NCBI RefSeq assembly: GCF_007556585.1
Contig: NZ_VJNA01000011.1
Span: 1 to 64,000, forward strand
DNA from: Tepidimonas aquatica
GTDB taxonomy: Bacteria > Pseudomonadota > Gammaproteobacteria > Burkholderiales > Burkholderiaceae_C
Length of the DNA stretch: 64,000 nt
Reading direction: 5' to 3'
Part shown: positions 44,413-52,670 of the stretch, piece by piece
Layout: each line of letters begins with the position of its first letter
How positions within the stretch are numbered: the stretch's first letter is position 1
Position numbers and translations under genes: made by a program
Notes under the pieces: model-generated
Told to the model about the DNA's origin: nothing
The model's input: only the letters and a program-made list of their open reading frames with translations
Databases searched by the model: none

Positions 44413-45258
44413 CTACAGCGCCACGTCCACTGTGGTGGCGTCGACCACGGTGCCCAGCACCACCCGTTTGCTGGGCAACCGAACGCGCACCGGCTCGCCC
44501 ACGTGGCCGTCGCCCAGCGCCTCGCCGCTGGCCACGATGGTGAAGCCCGCCCCTTGCACGCGTAGCCGCACCTGCGCGCCGCTGGCAAACACCTGCGGCG
44601 CGCGCACGCTGCCGGCGTGCAGCACCTGGCCGGCGGCCAGACCGCGCACCAGCTGCTGGCCCACCCAATCCTGCTGGCGCACCAGCACCGGCTGGCGCTG
44701 CAGGGTCCAGTCCACCTCGGCGGCTTCGGCGTGGTGGGGTTGCAGCGTCTCGCCACCGGCCAGCGGCTGGCGCACCACCCAGCCTGGCCCCCACACCCGC
44801 ACGTAAATGGGCAAAAAGACGTTCCACGCCACCGGCCCCTGCGTGCAGCGCAGGCCAATGCGTGCGCGGCCCCACAGCCGCGTGCCACTGGGCAGGTACG
44901 GCTCAACCCGTTGGCAGGGGGCCAGGCGCAGCCGGCTGTCGAGGCTGCCGACTTCGACCTCCACCCGCAATGGCACCGGCAGTTGCGTGCCTTGCACCTG
45001 CACCGAGGCCTGCTCGCGCAGCCAGATCGCCATCTGCTCGCGCCACGCGCCGGAGCCGATGGCCGGCGCCTTTGCCGCGTCGGCGCTGCTTTGCGCCAGC
45101 GCCAAGGTCATCAGGCCTGCGGCAGTCAGGCCCGCGCCCAGCCGCGCCAGCCAACGGCGCCACGCCAGCCCAGCCGCGTAACGGTTTGGCGCTGCGCACC
45201 GTGGGCGCCGCATCGGCGGCGCGCGGTGGGGCAGGGGGTGGGCAGCCGTGGCAACCAT
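44413..45258 (-). CDS. flgA: Flagellar P-ring chaperone FlgA
   Basis: FlgA assists assembly of the FlgI P ring in the periplasm. The roughly 281-residue protein has a late signal segment (LARLGAGLTAAGLMTLALAQ) after an Arg-rich start, then an SAF-type region (VVRQPLAGGETLQPHHAEAA) and the C-terminal VRVRLPSKRVVLGTVVDATT typical of FlgA. The start is uncertain: ATG 45258, GTG 45267 and ATG 45213 are all possible, none with a good ribosome-binding site. It is divergent from flgB. Confidence 0.88.
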   Translation of the reverse strand: MVATAAHPLPHRAPPMRRPRCAAPNRYAAGLAWRRWLARLGAGLTAAGLMTLALAQSSADAAKAPAIGSGAWREQMAIWLREQASVQVQGTQLPVPLRVEVEVGSLDSRLRLAPCQRVEPYLPSGTRLWGRARIGLRCTQGPVAWNVFLPIYVRVWGPGWVVRQPLAGGETLQPHHAEAAEVDWTLQRQPVLVRQQDWVGQQLVRGLAAGQVLHAGSVRAPQVFASGAQVRLRVQGAGFTIVASGEALGDGHVGEPVRVRLPSKRVVLGTVVDATTVDVAL

Positions 45259-45433
45259 GCCCGTCACTGTAGGGCGGTGTGTGCTGCGGCCAAAGCCGGA
45301 AATGCGCCGCTGCGCAGCGGCTTATCGGCGTTTTGCTTGCCCTCAAGTTTTTGACAATGCCATCCAACGCGTTGCCGCCTTGGCGCAACGCACCCTGGGC
45401 CGTCGGGCCCGCTTTCGCCCACCGGAGGCCGCC
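45259..45433. promoter_or_regulatory. Divergent flgA-flgB control region
   Basis: This 175-base gap must drive flgA leftward and flgBCDEFGHIJKL rightward. It holds TTATCGGC (45330-45337; GCCGATAA on the minus strand, a perfect sigma-28 -10) and TCAAGTTTTTGACA (45344-45357) on the plus strand. Neither has a good partner at the right spacing, so no promoter can be assigned. Class II control by a FlhDC-type activator is possible. Confidence 0.35.
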
Positions 45434-45877
45434 ATGTTGAACCGCATGACCGAGCGCATGGACTTTCTGGGTCAGGCGCTGCAGCTGCGCGCCTGGCGCC
45501 AGCAGGTCATTGCCAGCAACATCGCCAACGCCGAGACGCCCGGCTACATCGCGCGCGAGGTGGATTTTCGTGCCGCGCTGCAGCAGGCCCAGCGTGGCGC
45601 GTCGGTCACCCCCACGCTGCAGGCGGGCAGCGTGGTCAACGTGCCGCTGGCCGGCAGCGACGCACGCCACCTGCGCACCGTCGGCAGCGCCACCGGTGTG
45701 GCCGACCGCTCGCGCGTCGCGTACCAGGTGCGCACGCAGCCGTCGCTGGACCAAAACACCGTCGACCTGGACCAGCAACGCGCCAACTTCGTCGACAACG
45801 CGGTGCAGTACGAATCGACGCTGCGCTTCATCAACGGCCACGTCAAGACGATGCTGGCCGCCATCCAGGGGCAGTGA
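45434..45877 (+). CDS. flgB: Flagellar proximal rod protein FlgB
   Basis: FlgB forms the cell-proximal part of the rod. The 147-residue protein has the rod and hook N-terminal pattern (RQQVIASNIANAETPGYIAR) and the C-terminal FVDNAVQYESTLRFINGHVK helix. ATG 45434 follows GGAGG. It is the first gene of a continuous flgBCDEFGHIJKL operon with gaps of 2-35 bases. Confidence 0.96.
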   Translation: MLNRMTERMDFLGQALQLRAWRQQVIASNIANAETPGYIAREVDFRAALQQAQRGASVTPTLQAGSVVNVPLAGSDARHLRTVGSATGVADRSRVAYQVRTQPSLDQNTVDLDQQRANFVDNAVQYESTLRFINGHVKTMLAAIQGQ

Positions 45878-45898
45878 CGCCGCTGCAGGAGAGCCACC

Positions 45899-46303
45899 AT
45901 GTCGATGTTGCGCATTTTCGATGTCTCGGGCAGCGCGATGGCCGCGCACGCCCAACGCCTCAACACCGTGGCGTCGAACCTGGCCAACGCCGACGCCGTG
46001 GCCGGCCCCGATGGGCAGGCGTACAAGGCGCGTCAGGTGGTGTTCGAGACGGTGCCGATGGGTGAGCCGGCCTCGGCGGGCGTCAAGGTGCGCACCGTGG
46101 TGGAAAGCGACGCGCCCAACCGCCGCGTGTACAACCCTCACCACCCCAGCGCCGACGCGCAGGGGTACGTGACCTACTCCAACGTCAACCCGGTGGAGGA
46201 GATGGTCAACATGATCGCCACGGCACGCTCCTACCAAAACAACGTCGAGGTGATGAACACCGCCAAGACGCTGCTGCTGAAAACCCTGCAAATGGGCCAG
46301 TGA
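45899..46303 (+). CDS. flgC: Flagellar proximal rod protein FlgC
   Basis: FlgC is the second proximal rod component. The 134-residue product has the N-terminal NTVASNLANADAVAG motif and the C-terminal NPVEEMVNMIATARSYQNNV that packs in the rod core. It follows flgB by 21 bases. Confidence 0.97.
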   Translation: MSMLRIFDVSGSAMAAHAQRLNTVASNLANADAVAGPDGQAYKARQVVFETVPMGEPASAGVKVRTVVESDAPNRRVYNPHHPSADAQGYVTYSNVNPVEEMVNMIATARSYQNNVEVMNTAKTLLLKTLQMGQ

Positions 46304-46333
46304 GCCTTGGCGACCACGTAAGGAGCCGCTGCC

Positions 46334-46987
46334 ATGTTCATGACCCCGCTGAGCAACACCGAGATCGAGGCCTACAACGCCAAGGGCGGCACCCAGACCG
46401 AATCGACCGATCCGAAGGCGGCGCAGGAGCGCTTCCTGAAGCTCTTTGTGGCGCAGCTCAACAACCAGGACCCGCTCAACCCGCTGGACAACGCGCAGAT
46501 GACCACCCAGATGGCGCAAATCAACCAGGTGGTCGGCCTGCAGCAGGTCAACGAGACGCTCAAGAGCCTGGCGACGCAGTTCGGCATGGTCAGCAGCATC
46601 CAAGGCGCCCAGCTCGTGGGCCGCGAGGTGGCGAGCGAAGGCAACGGTCTGGTCGTGGCCGACGGCAAGGCACGCGGCGCGTTCAACCTGGCCGCGGCGG
46701 CCGACACGGTCACGGTTGAGTTGCTCGACGCCGCTGGCACGGTGGTGGGCACGACCGCGCTGGGCGCGCGCGGCGCCGGGCTACAAACGTTTGCGTGGCC
46801 GCTGGGCGACGTCGACCCCACGCGCGTGGCCACGATCCGCGTGACCGCCAGCGCCAACGGACAGGCGGTCAACGCCACCCCGCTGGCGCTGCACAAGGTG
46901 CAGTCGGTGGGCCTGGTCGACGGCAGCCTGCGCCTGCGCACCGACGGCGGCACGCTGGCCTACGACCAGGTGCTGGCCTTTTTGTGA
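46334..46987 (+). CDS. flgD: Hook assembly cap protein FlgD
   Basis: FlgD caps the growing hook and is shed when the hook is done. The 217-residue protein has the family region FLKLFVAQLNNQDPLNPLDN near residue 33 and MTTQMAQINQVVGLQQVN, followed by Ig-like and Tudor-like beta domains. Placement between flgC and flgE is standard. Confidence 0.95.
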   Translation: MFMTPLSNTEIEAYNAKGGTQTESTDPKAAQERFLKLFVAQLNNQDPLNPLDNAQMTTQMAQINQVVGLQQVNETLKSLATQFGMVSSIQGAQLVGREVASEGNGLVVADGKARGAFNLAAAADTVTVELLDAAGTVVGTTALGARGAGLQTFAWPLGDVDPTRVATIRVTASANGQAVNATPLALHKVQSVGLVDGSLRLRTDGGTLAYDQVLAFL

Positions 46988-47018
46988 ACCCCTTCGCTTG
47001 AACCCCTAGGAGCGCACC

Positions 47019-48296
47019 ATGAGCTTCGGAACCGGACTCTCGGGCCTGAACGCCGCCAGCAAAAACCTGGACGTGATCGGTCACAACATCGCCAACGCCA
47101 ACACCACCGGGATGAAGGCCGGGCGGGCGGAGTTTGCCGAAATGTACGCGGCCTCGCTCGGGGCGGCCGGCGGCAGCAACGGCGGCATTGGCGTGAGCGT
47201 GGCCACCGTGGCCCAGATGTTCACGCAGGGCAATATCAAGGTCACCGGCAACAACATGGACATGGCCATCAACGGGGAGGGCTTCTTCTCGGTGCAAATG
47301 GCGGACGGCTCCTTGGCCTACACGCGCAACGGCGAGTTCAAGCTCGACCGCGACGGCAACATCATCACCAACAATGGGGCCAAGCTGCTCGGGTATCAGA
47401 CCGACACCGCCGGCAAGCCGACGTCGGTGGAGCCGGTCCCGTTGAACCTGCCGACCGGCAAGAACATCGACCCCAAGACGTCGACAGAACTCAAGCTGAC
47501 GATGAACCTGGACTCGCGGGCCGACGTGCAAACGGTCGGTACACCGCTGACAGCGGCCAACAAGGAGTTCGGCACGTCCCTGAATGTGTACGACACCCTG
47601 GGCAATGCGATTCCGGTGCAGCTCTATTTCGTGAAGACGGCGGCCAACGCCTGGGATGTCGTCTCCGTTTATCAGCCTACCGATCCGCCGAATACCCCGG
47701 CCACGGAAACCAATCTGGGAACGATCTCGTTCGATCCGGCGACCGGCAAGCCCACGCTGCCGCTGACGCTGTCCAACATCCAGATTGCGGCAGGCGCGGT
47801 CAACGCTACGGCCGGACTGCCGGCCGCGAACATCGATGTGGCGCTGAATTTTGGCGATCCCACCAATCCCGCAGCGGCCACGGTCACGCAGTTTGGCGCC
47901 AAGTTTGCGGTTTACGAGGTCGCCCAAGACGGCTATCCCTCTGGCGAGCTGACCTCGATTAACGTGGGGGAAGACGGTGTCATCACGGCCCGCTACTCCA
48001 ACGGGGTGAGCCAGGCCAACGGTCAGATCATGCTGACCCGCTTCCGCAACGTCCAGGGGCTACAGCCCGTCAACGGCGGGTACTGGCAGAAGACGCAGGC
48101 GTCGGGTGACCCCATCATTGGCCAGCCGCTGACCGGCCGCTTCGGCCTGATCCGCTCCGGCGCGCTGGAAGAGTCCAACGTCGACCTGACGCAGGAGCTG
48201 GTCAACATGATCGTGGCGCAGCGGCACTACCAGGCCAATGCGCAGACCATCAAGACGCAGGACCAGGTGCAGCAAACGCTGGTCAACCTGCGCTGA
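47019..48296 (+). CDS. flgE: Flagellar hook protein FlgE
   Basis: FlgE polymerises into the hook. The 425-residue protein has the conserved ends SGLNAASKNLDVIGHNIANA and QELVNMIVAQRHYQANAQTI and a central surface-exposed domain (about residues 150-330). That domain uses visibly more AT-ending codons (AAT, ATT, GAT, TTT) than the rest of the operon. This fits the fast-changing outer domain of hook proteins, possibly exchanged by recombination. Confidence 0.96.
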   Translation: MSFGTGLSGLNAASKNLDVIGHNIANANTTGMKAGRAEFAEMYAASLGAAGGSNGGIGVSVATVAQMFTQGNIKVTGNNMDMAINGEGFFSVQMADGSLAYTRNGEFKLDRDGNIITNNGAKLLGYQTDTAGKPTSVEPVPLNLPTGKNIDPKTSTELKLTMNLDSRADVQTVGTPLTAANKEFGTSLNVYDTLGNAIPVQLYFVKTAANAWDVVSVYQPTDPPNTPATETNLGTISFDPATGKPTLPLTLSNIQIAAGAVNATAGLPAANIDVALNFGDPTNPAAATVTQFGAKFAVYEVAQDGYPSGELTSINVGEDGVITARYSNGVSQANGQIMLTRFRNVQGLQPVNGGYWQKTQASGDPIIGQPLTGRFGLIRSGALEESNVDLTQELVNMIVAQRHYQANAQTIKTQDQVQQTLVNLR

Positions 48297-48324
48297 TGTT
48301 GGCGCGCTGACGAGGGAGCCGGGT

Positions 48325-49065
48325 ATGGATCGGGTCGTTTTCACCGCGGCGTCGGGCGCGACGGCGGCGCTGCACCGCCACCAGGTCATCGCGCACAACC
48401 TGGCCAACGTCACCACCACGGGGTTTCGCGCGGAGCTGTCCACCTTCCGCGCCGTGCCGCTGCGTGGCGAGGGCGCGACCACCCGGGTGCACGCGCTGGA
48501 GGCCACGCCCGGCTACCTCGACAAGCCCGGCAGCTTGCAAAGCACGGGCCGTGCGCTGGACGTGGCGGCGGTGGGGCGGGCGTTTTTTGCCATCCAGGCG
48601 CTGGACGGTACCGAGGCTTACACGCGCGCGGGTGCGCTGCAGATCGACGCGCAGGGCAACCTGGTCGGGTTCAACGGGCTGCCGATGCTGGACGCCGGCG
48701 GCGCGCCGATCCAGGTGCCCAACGACGCGCAGGTCAGCATCGCGCGCGATGGCACCGTCACCGCCAAGGTGGGCAACGACGCGCCGCAGGTGCTGGGGCG
48801 GCTCAAGCTGGTGACGCCGCCGGAGGGGCAGCGTCTCAAGCGTGGGGACGATGGCCTGTTTCGCGCTCCGGACGGGCAGCCACTGCCAGCCGACGACACG
48901 GCGCGGCTGGTGGATGGCATGTTGGAAGGCTCCAACGTCGACCCCATCGCCGCGATGGTCGACATGATCGCCGCCACGCGCCAGTACGAGGCGCAAATGC
49001 GCCTGATTCAAAACGCCGACAAAAACGACCAAACCGCCGCGCAGCTGCTCAGCGTCAACGCCTGA
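48325..49065 (+). CDS. flgF: Flagellar proximal rod protein FlgF
   Basis: FlgF is a rod protein between FlgC and FlgG. The 246-residue product has [20 protein letters not shown] at the N-terminus, [20 protein letters not shown] in the middle and [20 protein letters not shown] at the C-terminus. ATG 48325 is chosen because the upstream extension is inside flgE. Confidence 0.95.
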   Translation: MDRVVFTAASGATAALHRHQVIAHNLANVTTTGFRAELSTFRAVPLRGEGATTRVHALEATPGYLDKPGSLQSTGRALDVAAVGRAFFAIQALDGTEAYTRAGALQIDAQGNLVGFNGLPMLDAGGAPIQVPNDAQVSIARDGTVTAKVGNDAPQVLGRLKLVTPPEGQRLKRGDDGLFRAPDGQPLPADDTARLVDGMLEGSNVDPIAAMVDMIAATRQYEAQMRLIQNADKNDQTAAQLLSVNA

Positions 49066-49094
49066 GCGCCCGGCCCCGGACAAGGAGCACGGCC

Positions 49095-49877
49095 ATGATC
49101 AATTCGCTGCAGATTGCCAAGACCGGCATGCAGGCCCAGCAAACGCAACTGGACGTCATCGCGCACAACCTGGCCAACGTGGCCACCGCCGGCTTCAAGC
49201 GCGGCACGGCGCTGTTCGAAGACCTGATTTACCAGAACCTGCGCCAAGTGGGCAGCAACACCGCCGACAACGCCGAGCTGCCCACGGGGCTGCAGATCGG
49301 GCTGGGCGTGCGCACGGTGGCCACGGCACGCACCTACAGCCAGGGCAACCTGCAGCAGACCGACAACAACCTGGATGTGGCCATCAACGGCAACGGGTTT
49401 TTCCGCGTGCAGCTGCCCGATGGCTCGGTGGCCTACACGCGCGATGGCAGCTTCAAGCTCAACAACCAGGGCCAGATCGTCACCAACCAGGGCTACCTGT
49501 TGGTGGATACGCCGACCGTGCCGGCCAACGCGCGTAGCCTGACGATCGGCAAGGACGGCCAGGTCAGCGTCGTCGTGCCGGGGCAGACCGCGCCGCAGGT
49601 CATCGGCCAGATTACGCTGGCCAACTTCATCAACCCGGCCGGGCTGGAGCCGCTGGGGCAAAACCTGTTTTTGGAGTCGCAGGCCTCGGGCGCGCCCAAC
49701 GAGGGCAACCCCGGCACCGAGGGCTTTGGCCAGGTGCTGCAGGGGTTTTTGGAGAGCTCCAACGTCAACGTGGTGCAGGAGCTGGTCAATATGATCCAGA
49801 CGCAGCGCGCCTACGAGCTCAACTCCAAGGCGGTCACCACCTCCGACCAAATGCTGCAGCGCTTGACGCAGCTGTGA
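49095..49877 (+). CDS. flgG: Flagellar distal rod protein FlgG
   Basis: FlgG builds the distal rod that passes through the L and P rings. The 260-residue length matches the family exactly. Motifs are [40 protein letters not shown] and [20 protein letters not shown]. Confidence 0.97.
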   Translation: MINSLQIAKTGMQAQQTQLDVIAHNLANVATAGFKRGTALFEDLIYQNLRQVGSNTADNAELPTGLQIGLGVRTVATARTYSQGNLQQTDNNLDVAINGNGFFRVQLPDGSVAYTRDGSFKLNNQGQIVTNQGYLLVDTPTVPANARSLTIGKDGQVSVVVPGQTAPQVIGQITLANFINPAGLEPLGQNLFLESQASGAPNEGNPGTEGFGQVLQGFLESSNVNVVQELVNMIQTQRAYELNSKAVTTSDQMLQRLTQL

Positions 49878-49904
49878 CGCCGCCACCCACCAGGAGCCGC
49901 CGCC

Positions 49905-50594
49905 ATGAACGCCGCCCGCCGCCTGCTTGCGTTGGCCGCCGCTGCCCTGCTGGGCGGCTGCGCCAACCTGTCGCAAATCCCCGACGTGGACCTGGCCAAG
50001 CCGCCCGAAGACGGCATCCGCTACCCGCAGACGCGGCCTGCGGCGGGTGAGCCGCCGAGCGGCTCGCTGTACTCGGCGGTGGCGTACCGGCCAGGGTTCG
50101 AAGACCACCGCGCGCGCCTGCCGGGCGATGTGCTGACGATCCAGATCACCGAGTCGCTGTCCGCGACGCAAAGCGCCAAGACCGACGTCAGCCGCGACAG
50201 TGGCTTGAGCGCCAGCGTGTCGGCGTTTCCGTTCCTGAGCGCGGCCAACCTGGTGGACCTCAACGCCGGGGCCCAGAGCAGCAACACCTTCAAAGGCGAC
50301 GGCAAGACCGAGGCCAGCAACACCTTCCGCGGCTCGATCACCGCGGTGGTCACCGAGGTGCTGCCCAACGGCCACCTGGTCGTCATCGGCGAAAAGCAAA
50401 TCGGCGTCAACCAGGCGGTGGACGTGCTGCAGTTCAGCGGCACCGTGGACCCGCGCGCCATCCAGCCCGGCAACGTCGTGCCCAGCACCCAGGTGGCCAA
50501 CGTGCGCGTGCTGTCGCGCGGCCGCGGCGCACCGGCCGATGCGCAGACATTTGGCTGGCTGGCGCGGTTCTTTTTGACGCTTTTGCCGTTCTAA
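49905..50594 (+). CDS. flgH: Flagellar L-ring lipoprotein FlgH
   Basis: FlgH forms the outer-membrane bushing of the flagellum. The 229-residue precursor has a lipoprotein signal with lipobox LLGGC (Cys19), then DHRARLPGDVLTIQITESLS and VVTEVLPNGHLVVIGEKQIG, which are L-ring signatures. Confidence 0.97.
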   Translation: MNAARRLLALAAAALLGGCANLSQIPDVDLAKPPEDGIRYPQTRPAAGEPPSGSLYSAVAYRPGFEDHRARLPGDVLTIQITESLSATQSAKTDVSRDSGLSASVSAFPFLSAANLVDLNAGAQSSNTFKGDGKTEASNTFRGSITAVVTEVLPNGHLVVIGEKQIGVNQAVDVLQFSGTVDPRAIQPGNVVPSTQVANVRVLSRGRGAPADAQTFGWLARFFLTLLPF

Positions 50595-50629
50595 AGTTTT
50601 TCCACAATCGGTTCACGAGGTGATGCGCG

Positions 50630-51748
50630 ATGAACCGATCCAAGCAACTTCTGCGCCGGCTGGCGCTACCCCTGGTGGCCTGGGCGCTGGCGTGCGCGCC
50701 GGCGCTGGCCGCCCGCGTCAAGGATGTGGCCAGCGTGCAGGGTGTGCGCAGCAACCAGCTCGTCGGCTACGGGCTGGTGGTGGGGTTGGACGGCACGGGC
50801 GACCGCAACAACGCCTACGCCACCCGCAGCCTGGCCAACTTCATGCAGCAAATGGGCCTTGCGCTGCCGCAAGGTGTCACGGTGCAGCCCAAAAACGTCG
50901 CCGCGGTGATGGTGACGGCGGAGCTGCCGCCGTTTGCCCGCCCCGGGCAGACGATCGACGTCACGGTGTCGTCGGTCGGCAGTGCCAAGTCGCTGCGCGG
51001 CGGCACGCTGATCCAGACCCCGCTGCGCGGCGCCGACGGGCAGGTCTACGCGCTGGCGCAGGGCAGCCTGGTGGTGGCCGGGGCCGGGGCATCGGCCGGC
51101 GGCAGCAGTGTCACCGTCAACCACCTGAACGCCGGCCGCATCCCGAGCGGCGCGCTGGTGGAGCGCACCGTGCCGACGCCGCTGCTGTTGGGTGACACCG
51201 TCACGCTGGCGCTGCGCGCCGAGGACTTCCAGACCGCCACGCGGGTGGCCACGGCCATCAACCGCGCCATCGGTGACGGCACGGCGCAGGCGCTGGACGG
51301 CCGCACCGTGCAGGTGCGCGCCCCGCGCGACCCCAACGAGCGCGTCGCGTTCCTGGCCAGTCTGGAGGATTTGCCGGTCGAGCTGGCAGCGCCCACCGCG
51401 CGCGTGGTGTTCAACGCCCGCACCGGGTCGGTGGTGCTCAACCAGGCCGTGTCCCTGGCGCCGGCGGCGATCGCGCACGGCAACCTGTCGATCAGCATCA
51501 CCTCCACGCCGCAGGTCAGCCAGCCGCCGCCGTTTGCCCCGCCCGGCGCGCAAACCGTGGTCACCGAAAAGGCCGACATCCAGGTGCAGCAAGAGGGCGG
51601 CAAGCTCATCGAGGTGCAGGCCTCGGCGCAGTTGGCCGACGTGGTGCGCGCGCTCAACAAGCTCGGGGCCACGCCGGCGGACCTGCTGGCCATCTTGCAG
51701 GCGCTCAAGGCCGCCGGGGCGCTCAAAGCCGAGCTGGAGGTGATCTGA
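50630..51748 (+). CDS. flgI: Flagellar P-ring protein FlgI
   Basis: FlgI forms the periplasmic P ring around the rod. The 372-residue precursor has a signal peptide (cleavage after ALAA), then RVKDVASVQGVRSNQLVGYG and GLVVGLDGTGDRNN. The C-terminus is LVRALNKLGATPADLLAI-like (VVRALNKLGATPADLL). flgJ starts two bases after its stop. Confidence 0.97.
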   Translation: MNRSKQLLRRLALPLVAWALACAPALAARVKDVASVQGVRSNQLVGYGLVVGLDGTGDRNNAYATRSLANFMQQMGLALPQGVTVQPKNVAAVMVTAELPPFARPGQTIDVTVSSVGSAKSLRGGTLIQTPLRGADGQVYALAQGSLVVAGAGASAGGSSVTVNHLNAGRIPSGALVERTVPTPLLLGDTVTLALRAEDFQTATRVATAINRAIGDGTAQALDGRTVQVRAPRDPNERVAFLASLEDLPVELAAPTARVVFNARTGSVVLNQAVSLAPAAIAHGNLSISITSTPQVSQPPPFAPPGAQTVVTEKADIQVQQEGGKLIEVQASAQLADVVRALNKLGATPADLLAILQALKAAGALKAELEVI

Positions 51749-51750
51749 CC

Positions 51751-52650
51751 ATGGTGGCCGAGACGCGACTGTCGCTGGGCGTGCAAGACGCCGCGCGTGG
51801 GCTGGCCGCGGACGCCCGCAGCCTCGACGCGCTCAAGGCCAGCGCCGGGCGCGACCCGAAAGCGGCGCTGAAAGAGACCGCCCGTCAGTTCGAGGCGCTG
51901 TTCATGCGCGAGCTGCTCAAGTCCATGCGCGAAGCGACGATGAAAAGTGGCTTGATGGACAACGAGGGCACCGACATGGGCACCGAGCTGCTGGATGAGC
52001 AGTGGGCGCTGAAGATGAGCGGCCTGCCCGGCGGATTGAGCGAAATGATCGAGCGCCAGTTGCAGCAGCAGATCGACCCCGCCGCGCGGCGCGCTGCGGC
52101 GTCCCCTGCTGCGGTGGCCCCGGCCGCAGCGGCATCGGACGGCGCGGCGCCCAATGGGGTGGTCCCCACCCCGACGCCGGCGCAGGCGGCCTTTGTGGCG
52201 CGGCACCGCGACGTGGCGTTGCAGGTGCAGCGCGAGACCGGCATACCCGCCGCGTTCATGATCGGGCAAGCGGCGCACGAAACCGGCTGGGGGCGTAGCG
52301 AAATCCGCGCCGCCGACGGCAGCAACTCGCACAACCTGTTTGGCATCAAGGCCACCGCGGGCTGGCGCGGCAAGGTGGCCGAGGTCCTCACCACCGAGTA
52401 CGTGGACGGCCAGCCGCGCAAGGTGGTGCAGCGCTTTCGCGCCTACGACAGCTACGCCGACGCCTTTCGCGACTACGCGCGCCTCATCACCCAAAGCCCG
52501 CGCTACCAGGCCGCGGCCCGCAGCGTGCACTCGGCGCAGGCGTACGCGCAGCAGTTGCAGCAGGCCGGCTACGCCACCGACCCGCAGTACGCGGCCAAGC
52601 TCAGCCGCGTTATCAACACCACGCTGCAGCTGCAGCGCGCGCTGGGCTGA
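51751..52650 (+). CDS. flgJ: Rod cap and peptidoglycan hydrolase FlgJ
   Basis: FlgJ caps the growing rod and opens the peptidoglycan. The 299-residue protein has both parts: an N-terminal rod-binding domain (KETARQFEALFMRELLKSMR) and, after an Ala/Pro linker, a C-terminal glucosaminidase-type domain (AAFMIGQAAHETGWGRSEIR, SHNLFGIKA). The two-domain form is usual in betaproteobacteria and gammaproteobacteria. Confidence 0.95.
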   Translation: MVAETRLSLGVQDAARGLAADARSLDALKASAGRDPKAALKETARQFEALFMRELLKSMREATMKSGLMDNEGTDMGTELLDEQWALKMSGLPGGLSEMIERQLQQQIDPAARRAAASPAAVAPAAAASDGAAPNGVVPTPTPAQAAFVARHRDVALQVQRETGIPAAFMIGQAAHETGWGRSEIRAADGSNSHNLFGIKATAGWRGKVAEVLTTEYVDGQPRKVVQRFRAYDSYADAFRDYARLITQSPRYQAAARSVHSAQAYAQQLQQAGYATDPQYAAKLSRVINTTLQLQRALG

Positions 52651-52670
52651 CGCACCGCAGGGGTTGATCC

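Noticed and set aside
45350-45380. Sigma-70 promoter from TTGACA upstream of flgB
   Set aside because: A perfect TTGACA is present, but the sequence 16-18 bases downstream (around GCCGCC) does not resemble a -10.
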